Shown here piece after piece: positions 49,093 to 61,570 of a stretch of 64,000 nucleotides of DNA (position 1 is its first letter; each line of letters starts with the position of its first letter). Location: positions 32,965,339-33,029,338 of the forward strand of contig CM049316.1 in NCBI GenBank assembly GCA_026874595.1, written 5' to 3'. The position numbers and the translations under genes are program-made. Below the pieces are notes generated by a model. That model was not told where the DNA came from and did no database searches. It saw only the letters and a program-made list of their open reading frames with translations. This DNA comes from Sipunculus nudus. Taxonomy: Eukaryota > Annelida > Sipuncula > Golfingiida > Sipunculidae.

Positions 49093-49392
49093 ATGTCCCC
49101 CGCCGTCGACAAAAATAGGTATTTTGTATCATCTACCAATATTGCAAACAATTATTCTTTCGGACCCTCATCAAAACGTTATATTTCTTAGGCATGTTAT
49201 AAACTTTATTTAACTTTAGATATAATCTGTAGGTAACTGTGCGGTAATATTACGAAAATAGAACCCATGTGTCACATCGAAAAGTGGGGAACGCGAAAAT
49301 TTAACCACGCGCATATAAAGCCAACCCTAGTAAATGGATAATGTCACCTTCCTATAGACAGTGCCCACAATAGGCCATGAACGAAAATAATA

Positions 49393-49870
49393 CCCCTTTC
49401 ACACGGAAAATGCAAACCGTTCATATCAAAATGTTTTAGAGCGTTCACACGGCAATCCAAGTGTTTTCAACATGTCTTTACCAAAGCGTTTTGGATCAAG
49501 CTATGGAGGAGGTTTCAAACCGTTTTGGTTGCGAATCGTTTTATCCGTACGCTAATTGTCGGAATGCTCCATAACAGTTTGGACCCAGTTCTCAAGCAGC
49601 AAATCGGTCACGGCGCAAGCACGAATGCTTGTGTCAGCATGTTGTTACTTGTTCAACATGTGAAATGTACACAACATGCTCTGGTGCTGGATGTCTGTTA
49701 GCGACAGCCTGCCACCCAACACGGCGATTTTTGATGAACTGAACGTCGGCTTATTTCAGAAGACTGAGTGTTATATTGTCATGGCTAGATGTCCGTGCGA
49801 CGCACCGAACTGGTTTGACCAAACCGCTTTGTCTAATTCGGTTTGTAAACGTTTTGTGTGTGAAAGGGGG
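49393..49870. mobile_element. Non-autonomous DNA element with CCCCTTTCACAC TIRs, 478 bp
   Basis: It starts CCCCTTTCACACGGAAAA (49393) and ends as the reverse complement of CCCCTTTCACACACAAAA (49870). Next to each terminus lies an AAACCG-type phrase, and AAACCGTTTTGG-, AAGCGTTTTGG- and GTTTGTAAACG-like motifs recur inside. ATA flanks both sides (49390-49392 and 49871-49873), a possible 3-bp target duplication as in PIF/Harbinger elements. The open frame crossing its right end (49676-50047) runs out into the next MITE and is not a gene. The superfamily is unproven. Confidence 0.65.
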
Positions 49871-49918
49871 ATACGAGCTTTGACAATACTTTCCTTCGTG
49901 AAACTAAATATATATATA

Positions 49919-50098
49919 TACAGGGGAACCTCTCCTTATGGGCATCTCTGTACTAAGGGGACCTCCTATTTATGGACACTTATGAACAGTCCTTTGAAAG
50001 TAGGTCTCAGATCTATAACCTTCCTATTAAGGGCACCTCTCTATTGATGGCATAATGACCGGTCCCGCCAGTGTCCGTAATTTGAAGTCTCGACTGTA
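49919..50098. mobile_element. pogo/Tigger-like MITE, copy 1
   Basis: CAGGGGAACCTCTCCTTATG at 49921 and the reverse complement of the right end, CAGTCGAGACTTCAAATTAC, form imperfect terminal inverted repeats bounded by TA (49919-49920 and 50097-50098). CAGT-GA-CCTC-TTA-GGAC-type ends with a TA target are characteristic of pogo-class Tc1/mariner elements. The interior (CTAAGGGGACCTC, CCTATTAAGGGCACC, GACCGGTCCC) matches the copy at 61986-62158. Confidence 0.7.
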
Positions 50099-50354
50099 TT
50101 TTGAAAATATTTCCAGCAACAAATTTCAAATTACCAGAGAATCATTTTTTTTTTGTTAAACAATATAATGACACGAAGATCCTTATAAATAACATTCTGT
50201 TCTGTATAACGCTTGTACACACTGTACAAGCCCTGTAACTAGCTTTTGTATGTCTCCAACTTGGTCTATAATAACCTGTCAACACAATTTCTATATTACA
50301 CACTTACGGCCAAAGAGCCCAGACACACATACGGTTAAATATTGATAGGCCTGA

Positions 50355-50415
50355 CAGCCAGGTTCGAAGTGGCAGGATTGATGTTTGAGTACCAGCTGAG
50401 CTCACTATCAGTCTG
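50355..50415 (-). repeat. tRNA-like SINE head
   Basis: On the minus strand 50391-50405 reads GTGAGCTCAGCTGGT, an excellent pol III A box (as in tRNAs with TAGCTCAGTTGGT). About 20 nt further on is ACTTCGAACC (50361-50370 complement), a fair B box. Stems do not pair as in a real tRNA. A tRNA-derived SINE is the best reading; its tail was not delimited. Confidence 0.45.
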
Positions 50416-51498
50416 CCTAGATGTATCGATCACTGTCTCTATGTAAGGCCGCGCCAAAACAAACAAATGCTCAAATTTTCATGATTTTACGTGAATGAGT
50501 AACAAGTGATATTTATTTGATGTGGCTAATTGCTGCTCTTTCTCTTTTTCTTCTCAAAGCTTTCATTAAACTGGATAAACATTGTATTTCTCCCGTGTAT
50601 TTTTAAAACTTTGCTGCACGTTTAAGTATACTTCCTGTAACTTGTTAAAAAACTCACATAATTTGTCACGACCAGAACATTTTCAAAAACAAAGAGAACA
50701 AATTCATCCGCTTGCTCCCCATTTTCAGTCCGAGAGTCCGTTGAACAGTTTATTTTTTGTTGCGGCCTAATCTTTTCGCTGACAGGACACGTTTTGTACC
50801 CTCTGGCTTTGTTGCCTCTTGATTGCATCGAAGATTGTTTCAGTGACTCTAGGCTGATTACCGCTGGCTATGATTGGTTTCTAGATTAAATTTGATATCG
50901 CTAGCCTTTTGCTTTTACGATACATCGACCACTATCTTTCTGTCATAATTGCACTTTCCCTGATTCTGTTCCATTTTGGATTTTATCGATTAATTTCCTT
51001 CAGATTTTAACTCGGCACGTTTTGCAACCCAAGGCTATTTACCTTTAGAACTGTTTCCGACTACGCCTCCCTGGCATCTTACAGGGAACATTAAACGTTT
51101 CAGATCCGCTGGGTATATTGTGGCCTTGGTTGTGTCGATCGTAGTTCGTTTATTATCCTACAATTAACAATGCACGTTTCGTAACCCGTGGCTGTTTGCC
51201 TAATTCAGTGATGGACTATACACAAATACGCCTGCCCTTCCACTGGCTGGGACAGTAACTAATTAATGGTATCGATAGATACATGTACTGTGATTAAGAG
51301 TACATGTTTTGCAACCGCTAAGTATTTGCCAGGTGGCATCTAATGTCATTCCCGTGCCCTCGTACAGTAAACAACCAACTTTCAGAAACCGCTGGATAAT
51401 TATATTTTGTTCATTTCGAGTGTTGTGCCGGTCATAATGTATAGAAGGTTTAAGTTCTGTGATCTCTGGCTATTTGGATTCTTGATTATACCGGGCCG
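50416..51498. other. Non-coding stretch, no gene recognised
   Basis: No supported frame or repeat. Composition is slightly less AT-rich than the average of the window. Confidence 0.4.
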
Positions 51499-51590
51499 TG
51501 GCGGATCCAGGGGGGGGGGGGGGTCTAAGGGTTCTTTTTGCATTCCTGGGTCAGACCCTCCCCTTTCCGAAATCCTGTATCCACCCCTGC
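51499..51590. mobile_element. GCGGATCCAG foldback MITE, short copy
   Basis: GCGGATCCAG followed by about 13 G (51501-51523) pairs with CCTGTATCCACCCC at the far end (51574-51588). It is the same family as 35608-35807, with a much shorter interior. Confidence 0.65.
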
Positions 51591-51787
51591 CGTCGGTTAT
51601 CTCTCAGCTCACCTGAATAACAAAACCGTTGTAAATTTGTTTTGTTATAAAAAAAACTGGCTATTACGATTCATTATTCCGTCACCATGGAACGCAATTC
51701 CAGTCACATGATCAAAGTCTCTCGGGTTTTATTGGCTGAATTCAACTTTTATCCTTTATTTATTTCATTGTTTTTCCCCATTTATAC

Positions 51788-52198
51788 TTGCTCGTAACAG
51801 GTCACACTGAAGAACTAGAACGGCAACCAACAGAGCGCATACCCCCGCCTAAGCAAAATGATCCCCTTGATAGGAGTACGCCAAAAAAAAAAAACGGGGA
51901 GGATTTTCAATGGCCTATACCAAACCTCCCCACGAAGTTTATTGGAATTCGTTTGCGTATTCTTTTGCGTAACCCTGCCAACAAACAGAAGGGTCAAAAC
52001 AGACAGATAAGGGCGGGTGAATACATTACCTCCTTCGGTTGTGTTTATTTGTCACCAGTGTTATGGTCACATAAAATGAAGCTTCTCGTAATTTGTACTG
52101 GAACTGATAAAATTGATTTTAAATTCTTTCAATTGAGGAGCCTTGAACTCTGCAGATTAAAGACCGCAGTTCAAAATGCATGTCACATGACAGCATGA
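51788..52198 (+). repeat. Possible decayed interspersed repeat with a 136-codon frame
   Basis: The plus-strand frame is long for this window and polar, but contains an A12 homopolymer (Pro-Lys-Lys-Lys-Lys-Asn) and shows no domain. The part around 51985-52060 (GCCAACAAACAGAAGGG, ACAGACAGATAAGGGCGGG, ATACATTACCTCC) resembles the 3' ends of retroposons common in molluscs, as I recall them. I favour a repeat fragment over a gene. Confidence 0.3.
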
Positions 52199-53012
52199 TA
52201 AATTTAGCAGCAAACGAGAATGGAAGATAAATCTGACAAATCCATCAATCAAAGCGCATATCGGGGCAAAATGGTACGCCGTGTGCCGTTAACAGCGACC
52301 TGAACCATTAGTGACCCAAATTGCGACTATTACACACACTGGGCTGCTCAGCGCACAACTACAGTGTCAGCTAAAGCATTTAATTGAAGGTTTAAAAAGG
52401 GTCCATGCGAACTAGGGAACATGTGATGGGAATAAATGAAATAAATTCAACTCGCTAGGTCAGGCAGAATTATTATTTGTGGTCGCGTTAATGTTTTTTT
52501 TTTTTTTTTCATGGTAACGTCTTTTCTCCATGGTATCCTCGTTTAGCGTTTATAGCATCAATCAGAAAAGGAAATTATATTTCCTACTGAAAGATATTTT
52601 ATTTAATACAAGTATTTAATATTAATTTTCGTGTGCAAGTTTATCTACAAATATAAATTGATATTAAGTGATTCATCCCAAGGGCATCATAACACGCTTG
52701 GAAATGTCCCACTGCTCTACGTAACGAATTAAGTCATTCTTATTCATTTTAGTATTTGTCATATCATAAATTGGTAAGTTTCACTCAATGTCAATATTCC
52801 CTTATGAGGTCTCGATGTCATTTGATCAAACTTCTCCACAATCAGCACATGTTGCAAACGATCAGATTCTTATTTTACTCTATCCATCAATTTCTGCATT
52901 AAATATAAAATTTTATTCAATATTAATGTGAAAACCTTGTGTAAGGTTACTTATAAATACACATGATGATCTCAAATTCGATTTAAATAAAAAGACTCAG
53001 ATTCGCAGAAGG
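52199..53012. other. Non-coding stretch, no gene recognised
   Basis: Contains a T18-type run near 52493-52510. Nothing else is supported. Confidence 0.4.
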
Positions 53013-53100
53013 TGGACTTGGACTCGACCTCAAGGACTCGGACTTGGATTTGGACTTGGACGGCTTGGACTCGGACTTGGACTCGGATGGTGTGGACTCG
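53013..53100. repeat. GGACTY hexamer satellite
   Basis: About a dozen imperfect hexamers alternating GGACTT and GGACTC, with GGATTT, GGACGG and GGATGG variants. No reading frame extends beyond it. Confidence 0.85.
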
Positions 53101-56100
53101 ACCACATCACTGGTTCTTACCTAAAGCAGGATATTAATATCTGCATTCTTATGTGTTAATCACTTATTTACAAACCAAAGGATAAAGTAAAAAAAATACC
53201 TTACCTTTCTTTCACGATAACGTATTCTTCCATACATGTTGGTCCAGGTGTGAAAATATTACGAAATTGTAATTTCGTACTTCGGCGCTCCCTAGCAAAA
53301 TGACCAATATTTAATCTATTTTAAATGACAGCACACAAAATAGATGTACAGCTGGAGATTTATGTTGTATAATTGAGTTGTACCGGGCTATGTGGCCACG
53401 CTAAACACGACTCATAATTTGTCACGTCAACTTTTTATCAGTTCGTTCCCGGTTCCAGGGAGTTAATAATATCACGATGTATTATACCCATTTTAGTACA
53501 GCTGACTAATTAGCAAAATTTTAGTCCAGAGAGACCTCTTAGCGAGTTGATGAGCCATTTGACTCCTCGCCGAATGGACGATGGGCTAAAAAAGTGAATT
53601 GTGTGTGCATGTGGTTGCACTATTACCGCCATTGAATTGTGATGAGCCTTGTTTGCCGAAAATAGGTGTATGTGTTTGAGTAGGTTGGATCCACATTACC
53701 GAAAATACCGCAATGTACAAGTCATGACCGATTTTCAGTTTATTTATGTGTATATAAGTATGAACATTATGTATATATAAAACTGTAGTATTTACTTATT
53801 TTGTAATGATCACAGAATTTGACGTTTTGGTGTTGGCGGAAATGATATAAAATCTGACGTCGCAATTTCGCTCAAACCGATTCATATAATTACTGGCAAT
53901 AAAATGCCGAACCAGAGCATTTTTTGGCTATGAATTGAGGCAATTAAGCTAGACAATATGCTCATTGTTTTCACTTATGAAAATAAAGATAATAATTGGT
54001 GAAAACTTTGCAAAAAAATAATTGGCAGGGATTATCTCCCAGTTACTATGTTATAGAGTGCGGAGGTAAAATGTAACTTTACATGTCCCGCTGCAAAAAA
54101 AACCCAATAACTAATTGTAACAGTTGCCGTCTATACTAGGACCAGCACCAGGACCTGTGTCAGTACACGTGTTACTCAGTATCATATGATATGTTGAATA
54201 ATGAGCGCTGTTGAGAATAATGGATTCGTGACACGCAGGGACCAGTATATAGAGAAACAGGTCTGCGGGCAGTCAACCAATCGGATTTTAAATCAATATA
54301 CTGGCACATAGCTGTATTACACATGCAGATTTCCACACTGGTACCCGGAAACAATATTCAGCGCTTCTGTGAGCTTAATGTCTCAAACACATATCCATAT
54401 GCACCTTGTAAAAGTTTTCATTCACAATCAGTTACACTCGTGTCTTTAGAGGAAATATATTATTGAATTATGAAAACAATTTTATCATTAGTGGAATAAA
54501 GACAAATAAAACAGTACTCTCAAAAATATAATTACTGCTGCAAATTTTATAATGCAACACGGTAATTCGGTGGAAAATCATATACACGTATGTTCTGCTG
54601 ATACAATTTCGTTTGAATTTCACCACCCCTTAATGAAATTACGAAGACCACTTGCAAATGCTATATCTAATATGGGACGGAGTCACCCGTGTTGGCAACG
54701 AACCGGTGAGAGAACGGTATGTGAGTACCTAAGCTAATGTCAACTCCAGGGAATGAAATGTTTACACGATTGAAGTGTGATACAGACAAGTCTGACACTT
54801 CTTTGGTTTTCTGCAATATTTTAAGAAGGCTTAATTAAGTTTGCTTTTCCAGGGACAATTGGTTTTAACGCCTGACAGGGAACACCTCAGTTCTCATTAA
54901 ATTTGACTTTAAAAATCGGTGGCGGCCCCCGGGGAAATTGCGGTCCACAGCAAATTACCAACATTTATATGTTACAATAGTCGTACAGAATATACGCGGA
55001 TTTCAGTTTTCAGTTTTTACCGCATTCATTTCGTATACTCATAACAAATAAAAAAACATCATATAGCCCAGTAATACATCCACAATATTTGTACCTCTGT
55101 TCAGCAGGAACCAATGTGAACGAGCGACCTTGCCACATCCGTGAAAAGAACGGGATGTTGTTCATTATACATGAATTAAAATTTACTGACGCTAAATTGC
55201 CTTTGAATAATACATTTCCACATACAATCAGGTACTCAAAGTTTTTACCTGTTATGGATGTCAGAAATTTTCTTTAACAGAATAAAGCATGGAGCATGCT
55301 TCAAAATAAGAAGCTTTTCCGGATAAGAAAAACAGAGAGCCCGTGTTATAGATTCAACACGCTGGGGGTTGGGGCATAAAATTATTATACACCATCCAAG
55401 TTCAAATCTGTTATAGTATCAGATCCACTTTTGATTTTAATTTTCAGATATGACATGTCAGCATGATATTATCAAAAGGTTCCAGCCTTTCAGTTTTTTA
55501 TTCTCTCCCTTCTTTTTTTTATTTAATTTTGTCCGAAAATGTGCTATTGTTAAAGCTATTTAGTACCATGTTGAAAATCCGAAATATAGCGTAAACTGCC
55601 CTTAAGATTACCGACAATGATTGAAAGAAGGGTCCCAAGACCTCCTGTCAGTGCGCGAGCATATTTTATGGATTTAATTGTGTATATTTTCCATAATATT
55701 TTCTATTTAATATATATAAATGTATATAAGATATGTACTTTCTTCCATTGAGCCGCACCTCCCCATTTGGAAAAACCTGGATTCGCGCATGTTAAAAGGT
55801 CTTTTTATTTGCAGAAATATTCATTGACTTATACTATCATTTAATGAAAAGTGTTTTTCATATAACTACGAGTACGTTGACCTTTGAACTCAAGTTTCAG
55901 CCATATTAAGATCAGTGAACCATTAACCTATAACTTTTTTCTCCTTTTCCGCTATATTTTTTTGGAAAAGACGATACAATAGAAACAAGAGACCTAGGGG
56001 TCAAATGTTTTCTCTGTGAATTACTTTGCATGACGGTGGCTGACTAAAAAATTGAATGTAAAAATACCATTCATGCATTTCAAAGTAGCCATTGCACAAG

Positions 56101-56189
56101 TTAACAGAGTGAACAAAGTAAAAATGTGACAGAAAAGGATAAATGGAACATAGATTTATCAAAAGACACGTTTCGAAGTTCTGTAGTCT
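53101..56189. other. Non-coding stretch, one MITE scrap
   Basis: At 55755-55787 CTCCCCATTTGGAAAAACC followed by TGGATTCGCG resembles a decayed end of the GCGGATCCAG foldback family. Frames at 54552-54737 and 55089-55277 are short and without motifs. Otherwise featureless. Confidence 0.4.
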
Positions 56190-56835
56190 TCAGCCATCTT
56201 TAAAATAATTTGACTGAATTTATTCTCATTTAATTCCCCTTTCTTTACTTTTATATGAAAGCCAAAATATTAATAATTTATGCCAAATTTTGGAAAAAAG
56301 CAGAAAAGACAATAACATCCTGCAGAATGTAGGTCAAAATACGTACCGCCACCGCCAGTCAAAATCAAATAGCAGTTACATGCTCAATATTCTTGTGAAA
56401 TTTTGTGCTGAAGGTTGCAGCTGTTCCTGAGATATTTGGTAATAGACATTACACCATGTATGCAAACGCAACAAATTGTCACATTATGTGATCGACAAAA
56501 TTTGAACTTCCGTGAAGACGCCATCTTGAAAATAATTTGATAAAATAAAATTTATACTAATGGCATTACCCTTACTCTAAGGAACTGTTTACTTTGATAT
56601 AAAAAAATGTTAATAGTTCATGACTTTAATTGGAAAAACAGGAAAAGACTTTTTCAGTCCGCAGAAAGTAGGTCAACACAGGTAGCGCCTTCAACAATCT
56701 TTTCTTTGCATTTTCATCACATGATTAAAAAGTCTGCAAAGTTTCATGATGATAGCTGCAACAGCTGTTGAGATATTTGGTAACAGACGGTGGACGCTGC
56801 CCAAGAGCAAGCAAGTTCACAGAATGAACGAAACA
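56190..56835 (+). repeat. 327-bp diverged tandem dimer
   Basis: Unit 1 starts at GCCATCTTTAAAATAATTTGA (about 56193), unit 2 at GCCATCTTGAAAATAATTTG (56520). Later shared phrases are GCAGAATGTAGGTCAA versus GCAGAAAGTAGGTCAA, and GAGATATTTGGTAATAGAC versus GAGATATTTGGTAACAGAC. The second unit ends in ACAGACGGTGGACG. The dimer resembles interspersed repeats whose tails carry GACGG motifs. Confidence 0.7.
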
Positions 56836-59800
56836 TGAACTCACCGTGACCTCACGTGACCAGTATGACGCATATACCGGAAATAATCCCGGGCCACTAA
56901 AACAAGACGTGAATCAGTGACCTAACGGTTTTACAAGTGTTAAATAAGCTTAATTTCACTAGTATTTGACACATCAGGTAACGAAAATAACCCATTAAGA
57001 TAAAAACAATAGCTGGACTGATTTTCCAAGCAAAAATATAATATCAGTAAAAAGTGACAAAAATATAATATTTTTTTTTATAATAGTATGGACCTTACAG
57101 AAATGGATATCGCAATGATAGCTACAATAATTTATTGTGGAGAATGCACGTAAAAAGTACACACATGACTTGAATGATTATTTTTATTCCTACTGGTGAC
57201 ACAGACCTCATTTCTTCCTCTTCAACATTCGTTATTGGGAAACCAAGTGCACAAGTTCAATCTCTTTATTTTGTGACCTGGCTGTCACAAGCCAAATGAT
57301 ATACTATTGTATACTTGAATACTAAGGTACACCGCGCTAACCCACCAGTGTTCATAAAATATAAATCCGACAATGTAAGCAAAATAAACCGCTTGGTGAG
57401 GGGTACAGGCATTGATGACAGCTCCGTTTATTTCAATTGCCAGAAAGAATTACTAAAATGTATGTGTTGATTAAATAAAGTTATTGTAAAGTACTTGTTC
57501 TTTTTCTTGTCCATAAAATATCTGACTAAAATTGGATATTTTGATATGGAACTTTGGGGAGACATGAATTTTAAGAAAGAAATTTGATTTTACTATTAGA
57601 ATTGACCTGTAAGAAGTGAATTCATGTGAAAGTTTTGTTTGTTTGTACATATGTCTGCATTTAAGATTTGACACTTGTGGAAGATATGGATTCGAATTCA
57701 ATATCTAGTATTTAAACTTAATGACTTGATGCACTTAATTTTTTTCAGATGGTCAGGATGTTCATGCGGCGCTGAGGCTTCCTGAGTGTTCTAAATTACA
57801 TAAATGGTATAGCTTGTATGTGGCGTAAAAGTTGTTTTTTTTTATAAAGGTACCTGTATGAAAAGAAATGTTTAAAGGATTTCAAAATTAAGACTGATTT
57901 TGTAAAAAAAAAAAGTCAGTTTACTAAAGTTTTCTGGACATCCTATTAAATTTGAATTGGTAAAAGCAGTCAAAAAAATATTCCTCTGAAGCTATGATTC
58001 ATTATTCTACAAACATTAAAGGAAAGTGTCTGAATCCATGTCCTGGTGATTCACCAAAAACCTATAATTATTGGTTGGGTGTCTTGTTTCAAAGTAATAG
58101 GTATTGTCAGTGAACGCTTTTTAATTAAGCTTAATTAGAAATTTAATTTAGATACGCAAAGACTGTAAAAAAGTTCTAACTTAAAATCGAGACCGATCCT
58201 GGTGAAAAATTGGAAACCCGCAATCAGGTCATATTGGCCCACATTCTGCGAGCCACTGGCTCAAGTCTGAGAACTGTGACGTTTCCGTTAAAGTGTTCAA
58301 GGGTGCTTAACAAATATTTTGCAAAAATTGAAATATTTTAAACGTCATTGAGAACTTTATCCCAGTCAGCATGAAATTATAAACTGTTGTAAAATTCACT
58401 ATCGATCCATATTTAATAAACTTTTATACAAAAGCTCCCAGCTTAGAATAATGAATTGATGGATTGTTAATCTTAACCAAATGACTCGGTAGCCTACCTA
58501 CAATTCATCTACATTTTCATTGCAAATTATACCAAATATAATTGCAGTTTTTCAGCTGTAATAATACCCATATCACAGTTTAAACTTAAGATATTTGCAT
58601 TGGATCATTTATTGATACATTGCTATGATTATACATTTTAAGATTAGACAAAATAGGTTAGCTTTTGTTCAGGATATCACAAACAATCCTTATAATTACC
58701 TCATTCTGAGTGCCGAAATGATCCTGATTTTCCATAAATACCTGCATAGCTTGGTTCAGAACTGTACATGCTCATTAATGTTTGCTCGCTTTTTTTCGGG
58801 ATGCATCTGGCTAATTGTGACATCTACATTTTCTTTTAATACATATATTTCAGTTCCTTTGCTGTCTTATCATATACTTATCATATACTTTATATACATA
58901 AATTAAGCAATATAAGAGCATATAAAATATGTTTAAATAAATAAACAAATGAATAAAAAGGAGTATATATATCATCATGAAGTCCTGCTGGCTCTGGCTG
59001 CGATTAGGTTAACTGCATGGTTAAGTGATATCTTAAATATAATTATTTAAACATTAAGTAATTCTTCATTTAGAATGAGAATCCACCTTTCTTCGAATAT
59101 TATAACTTTTTTCCAATTTTTTTTTTCTTCAGATAGAGAAAGGTATTTGTGAATCGTATTGTGTCGCAAATATCTAGGATAGAAAGAAATGTCATACCAT
59201 ACAATTTATTTCGTCTGTACTTACCTTTAACTGCTGTGGCAGTGTTTGATCGCACATCTGTTTGGTTTAATATATCGTTATTACTATATGGTTTCCTATT
59301 TTTATCAAACATGCCCCCACGTCTGTTATAAATTTTAAATAATGGTTGCACGGGCCCCTGGACAGACTGTGTGAGATAATGAAATAACCCGATCACAATA
59401 GCAAAAAGAAAACATTAAACTAAGTGAAATTAAAAATGAGACCCGCGGGAAAGGACACCTGACTCAAAAACGGATTATACAACCCAAGCACTTGCTGTTA
59501 GCTGTCGTACAAGGTTTAGACCGATCGTGCATTGCTGGACAAAAAGAAAAAAAAAACAGAATTCCTCTAAGGTACCAAGAGACATATGCTGCCATCTCCG
59601 TTTATATATCCTAGTATGAGTAGCTATTCTGTCAATTAAGGGATATATAAATGTGTCTCATTTGAAAGTCATCTAAGTTAGATTGGAACAAATAAATTGC
59701 AAGTCAGTTCCGTGCTACGGAATTGTATATGCGCCACTTTGATGTATAGCAATAATATGTATTTTTATTTTAAAGTCTGCACTTTTCTCATCATACCCAT

Positions 59801-59950
59801 TTCCTTTATCGAACTGAATACGGGAGTATCTCAAATGTATATGTAAACGCTCAGAGTCCTATGCTATATGACAAAAACATGACTTTGTCATGTAAAGAAT
59901 CCATAATAATTTGTCGTCTTTCATTCTGGGTACACGATTTTTCCAATCAG
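56836..59950. other. Non-coding stretch, no gene recognised
   Basis: AT-rich with homopolymer runs. A 93-codon frame at 58625-58906 is hydrophobic, in keeping with AT-rich chance frames. Frames at 59100-59396 lie on both strands over the same DNA. Confidence 0.4.
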
Positions 59951-60066
59951 ATCTTACATAATATGTGAGTATTCTTTACGTATAAAAGTGACACATGCTA
60001 AAACTTATATCTTACATAATCTGTATTCATCCCTTATATAAAAAAAGTGATACATTCTAAAAATAT
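59951..60066. repeat. 58-bp tandem duplication
   Basis: ATCTTACATAAT begins each unit (59951 and 60009). TATAAAAGTGACACATGCTA in unit 1 matches TATAAAAAAAGTGATACATTCTA-like sequence in unit 2. Confidence 0.75.
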
Positions 60067-60226
60067 TTTATTTTTCATGTTAAACAATGTACAAGAGTAT
60101 CAGCAATGACACGTTCAAATATTAAGATATACGCGTTCCGAATCTTTTGTACGCTGCATAAACCATTTGTTTTCCCGGTAAAAGTAATGATCAGATGGAA
60201 AATAGTGAAAAATCGCACAAGTTACG

Positions 60227-60448
60227 GTGTCATGGCTAATTAGGCGCAACTTGAAAACCGGTGCTCAAGGATTCAGACAGTTTTCCAGCACGGCACTCTA
60301 TCCCATATCTGGTTGTCATGGGAACAAGACCAGCAGGCCATCCATCATCTCAGGGAGATGTTTCTCCGTCATAAGGCTGAGCAGATGCTTGAAAGCAGTT
60401 GGCGATTTATATCAAGAGCACGGGGTCATCCCTAAGTTATCTAAATAA
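60227..60448. other. Coding-like island, strand and frame unresolved
   Basis: A compact GC-balanced island in AT-rich DNA is open in one plus frame (73 codons from an ATG) and has further long partial frames on both strands. On the minus strand one frame reads KHLLSLMTEKHLPEMMDGLL with codon-like third-position G/C, then stops; another frame takes over with TTRYGIECRAGKLSE. A frame switch like this is what a frameshifted exon or gene relic would show. No family was recognised. Confidence 0.25.
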
Positions 60449-61425
60449 CAAGTTAGCCTATAATTCATTACCTTGTTTTCGGTTTGAGGATTTATGTAAT
60501 ACTAAGCCTGAAAGGTTTTCTAGATTTCTAGGCTTTTTCTTCTTTTCTACATGGCACTCTCGAGAGACCTTTTAAAATATAAAATAAATGTACTAAATTT
60601 GTGTTTAAAACCATCTAATTATGAACACATTGATATATTTTTTTTACATATGAACAACAAAAAGCGATCGGTTTTTATATTTTCCAGAATATAACATAAA
60701 GTGATGGTTTTATTCTTTTACAAGTCGGGGCTACTAGCACAATGAAATGCATAAGCGACCGGTCATCGGTCAAGGATGACAAAAGTGGTTTATAAACGTT
60801 CACACATTTTGAGTTCTTTTTTAATAGCTTTTATATCAAGAGACAAAATATTTCGACGGTTTCTCAGGATACTTCATGTAATGATTCGTCCTTCTAATTG
60901 GAAGAATATCGTGCAAATTCCCGTTAGACTCGCCCCTCTCACAATAATCATGATACTTTACCGATCACATATTGTTGAAATCAAAGTTCCTCGGACAGGC
61001 TTTGTGCGTGTATTGTGATACTCCGTCTAAAACATGGCTGAATATTCAACATCGGACGACCTCTGATTATGAAAGCAATGCATTAGTGCAGAGTGACCTA
61101 ATTAAACATTACCAATTAAACGTCAAATTAATTAGACCGATTAATAAGACGGAGTTAAATGTCGGAGGTAACCTGTCCGAAATACGTTCCAAATACGTCT
61201 AGTTGTAGAATCCTCTCATACCTAGCTGTATCGGACCTGGAAGAGTCTTAAAAAACGCCGGGCGCATGAGAAATAAGAATTTTGTAACCGCTGAAGTGCA
61301 TTAGGATTGGACAAGCTTTCGGAGGAGACCCTCGTCTAAATGTCAGGTACTTTTTACGACCTCAACAAACCCAGATTGGGGAATGAAATGGGAATAGAAG
61401 CGGGAGAAGATCTACATGATAAGAT
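60449..61425. other. Non-coding stretch, no gene recognised
   Basis: Frames at 60776-61018 and 60972-61202 overlap and lack motifs. Nothing else is supported. Confidence 0.4.
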
Positions 61426-61429
61426 GAGA

Positions 61430-61570
61430 AGTGGATACTTCTCTCCCGGCGATCTTCTTGCGAGGAGAAACCATTGATCCGGCCTCGTCTGCGACTCGGT
61501 TCCCGCTGTACGTGCACGGCTTCAGCTTCGCACTGCTGTGTTTAAACCGAAATCGTTTCCTCGTCCGTTT
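61430..61570. promoter_or_regulatory. CpG-rich patch
   Basis: Dense CpG (CCCGGCGATC, CCGGCCTCGTCTGCGACTCG, CCGCTGTACGTGCACGG) between AT-rich flanks. It could be an unmethylated regulatory patch or an exon; there is no frame evidence for either. Confidence 0.25.

Noticed and set aside
49676-50047. 123-codon plus-strand frame
   Set aside because: It spans the right end of one MITE, a spacer and most of another, so it cannot be a conserved gene.
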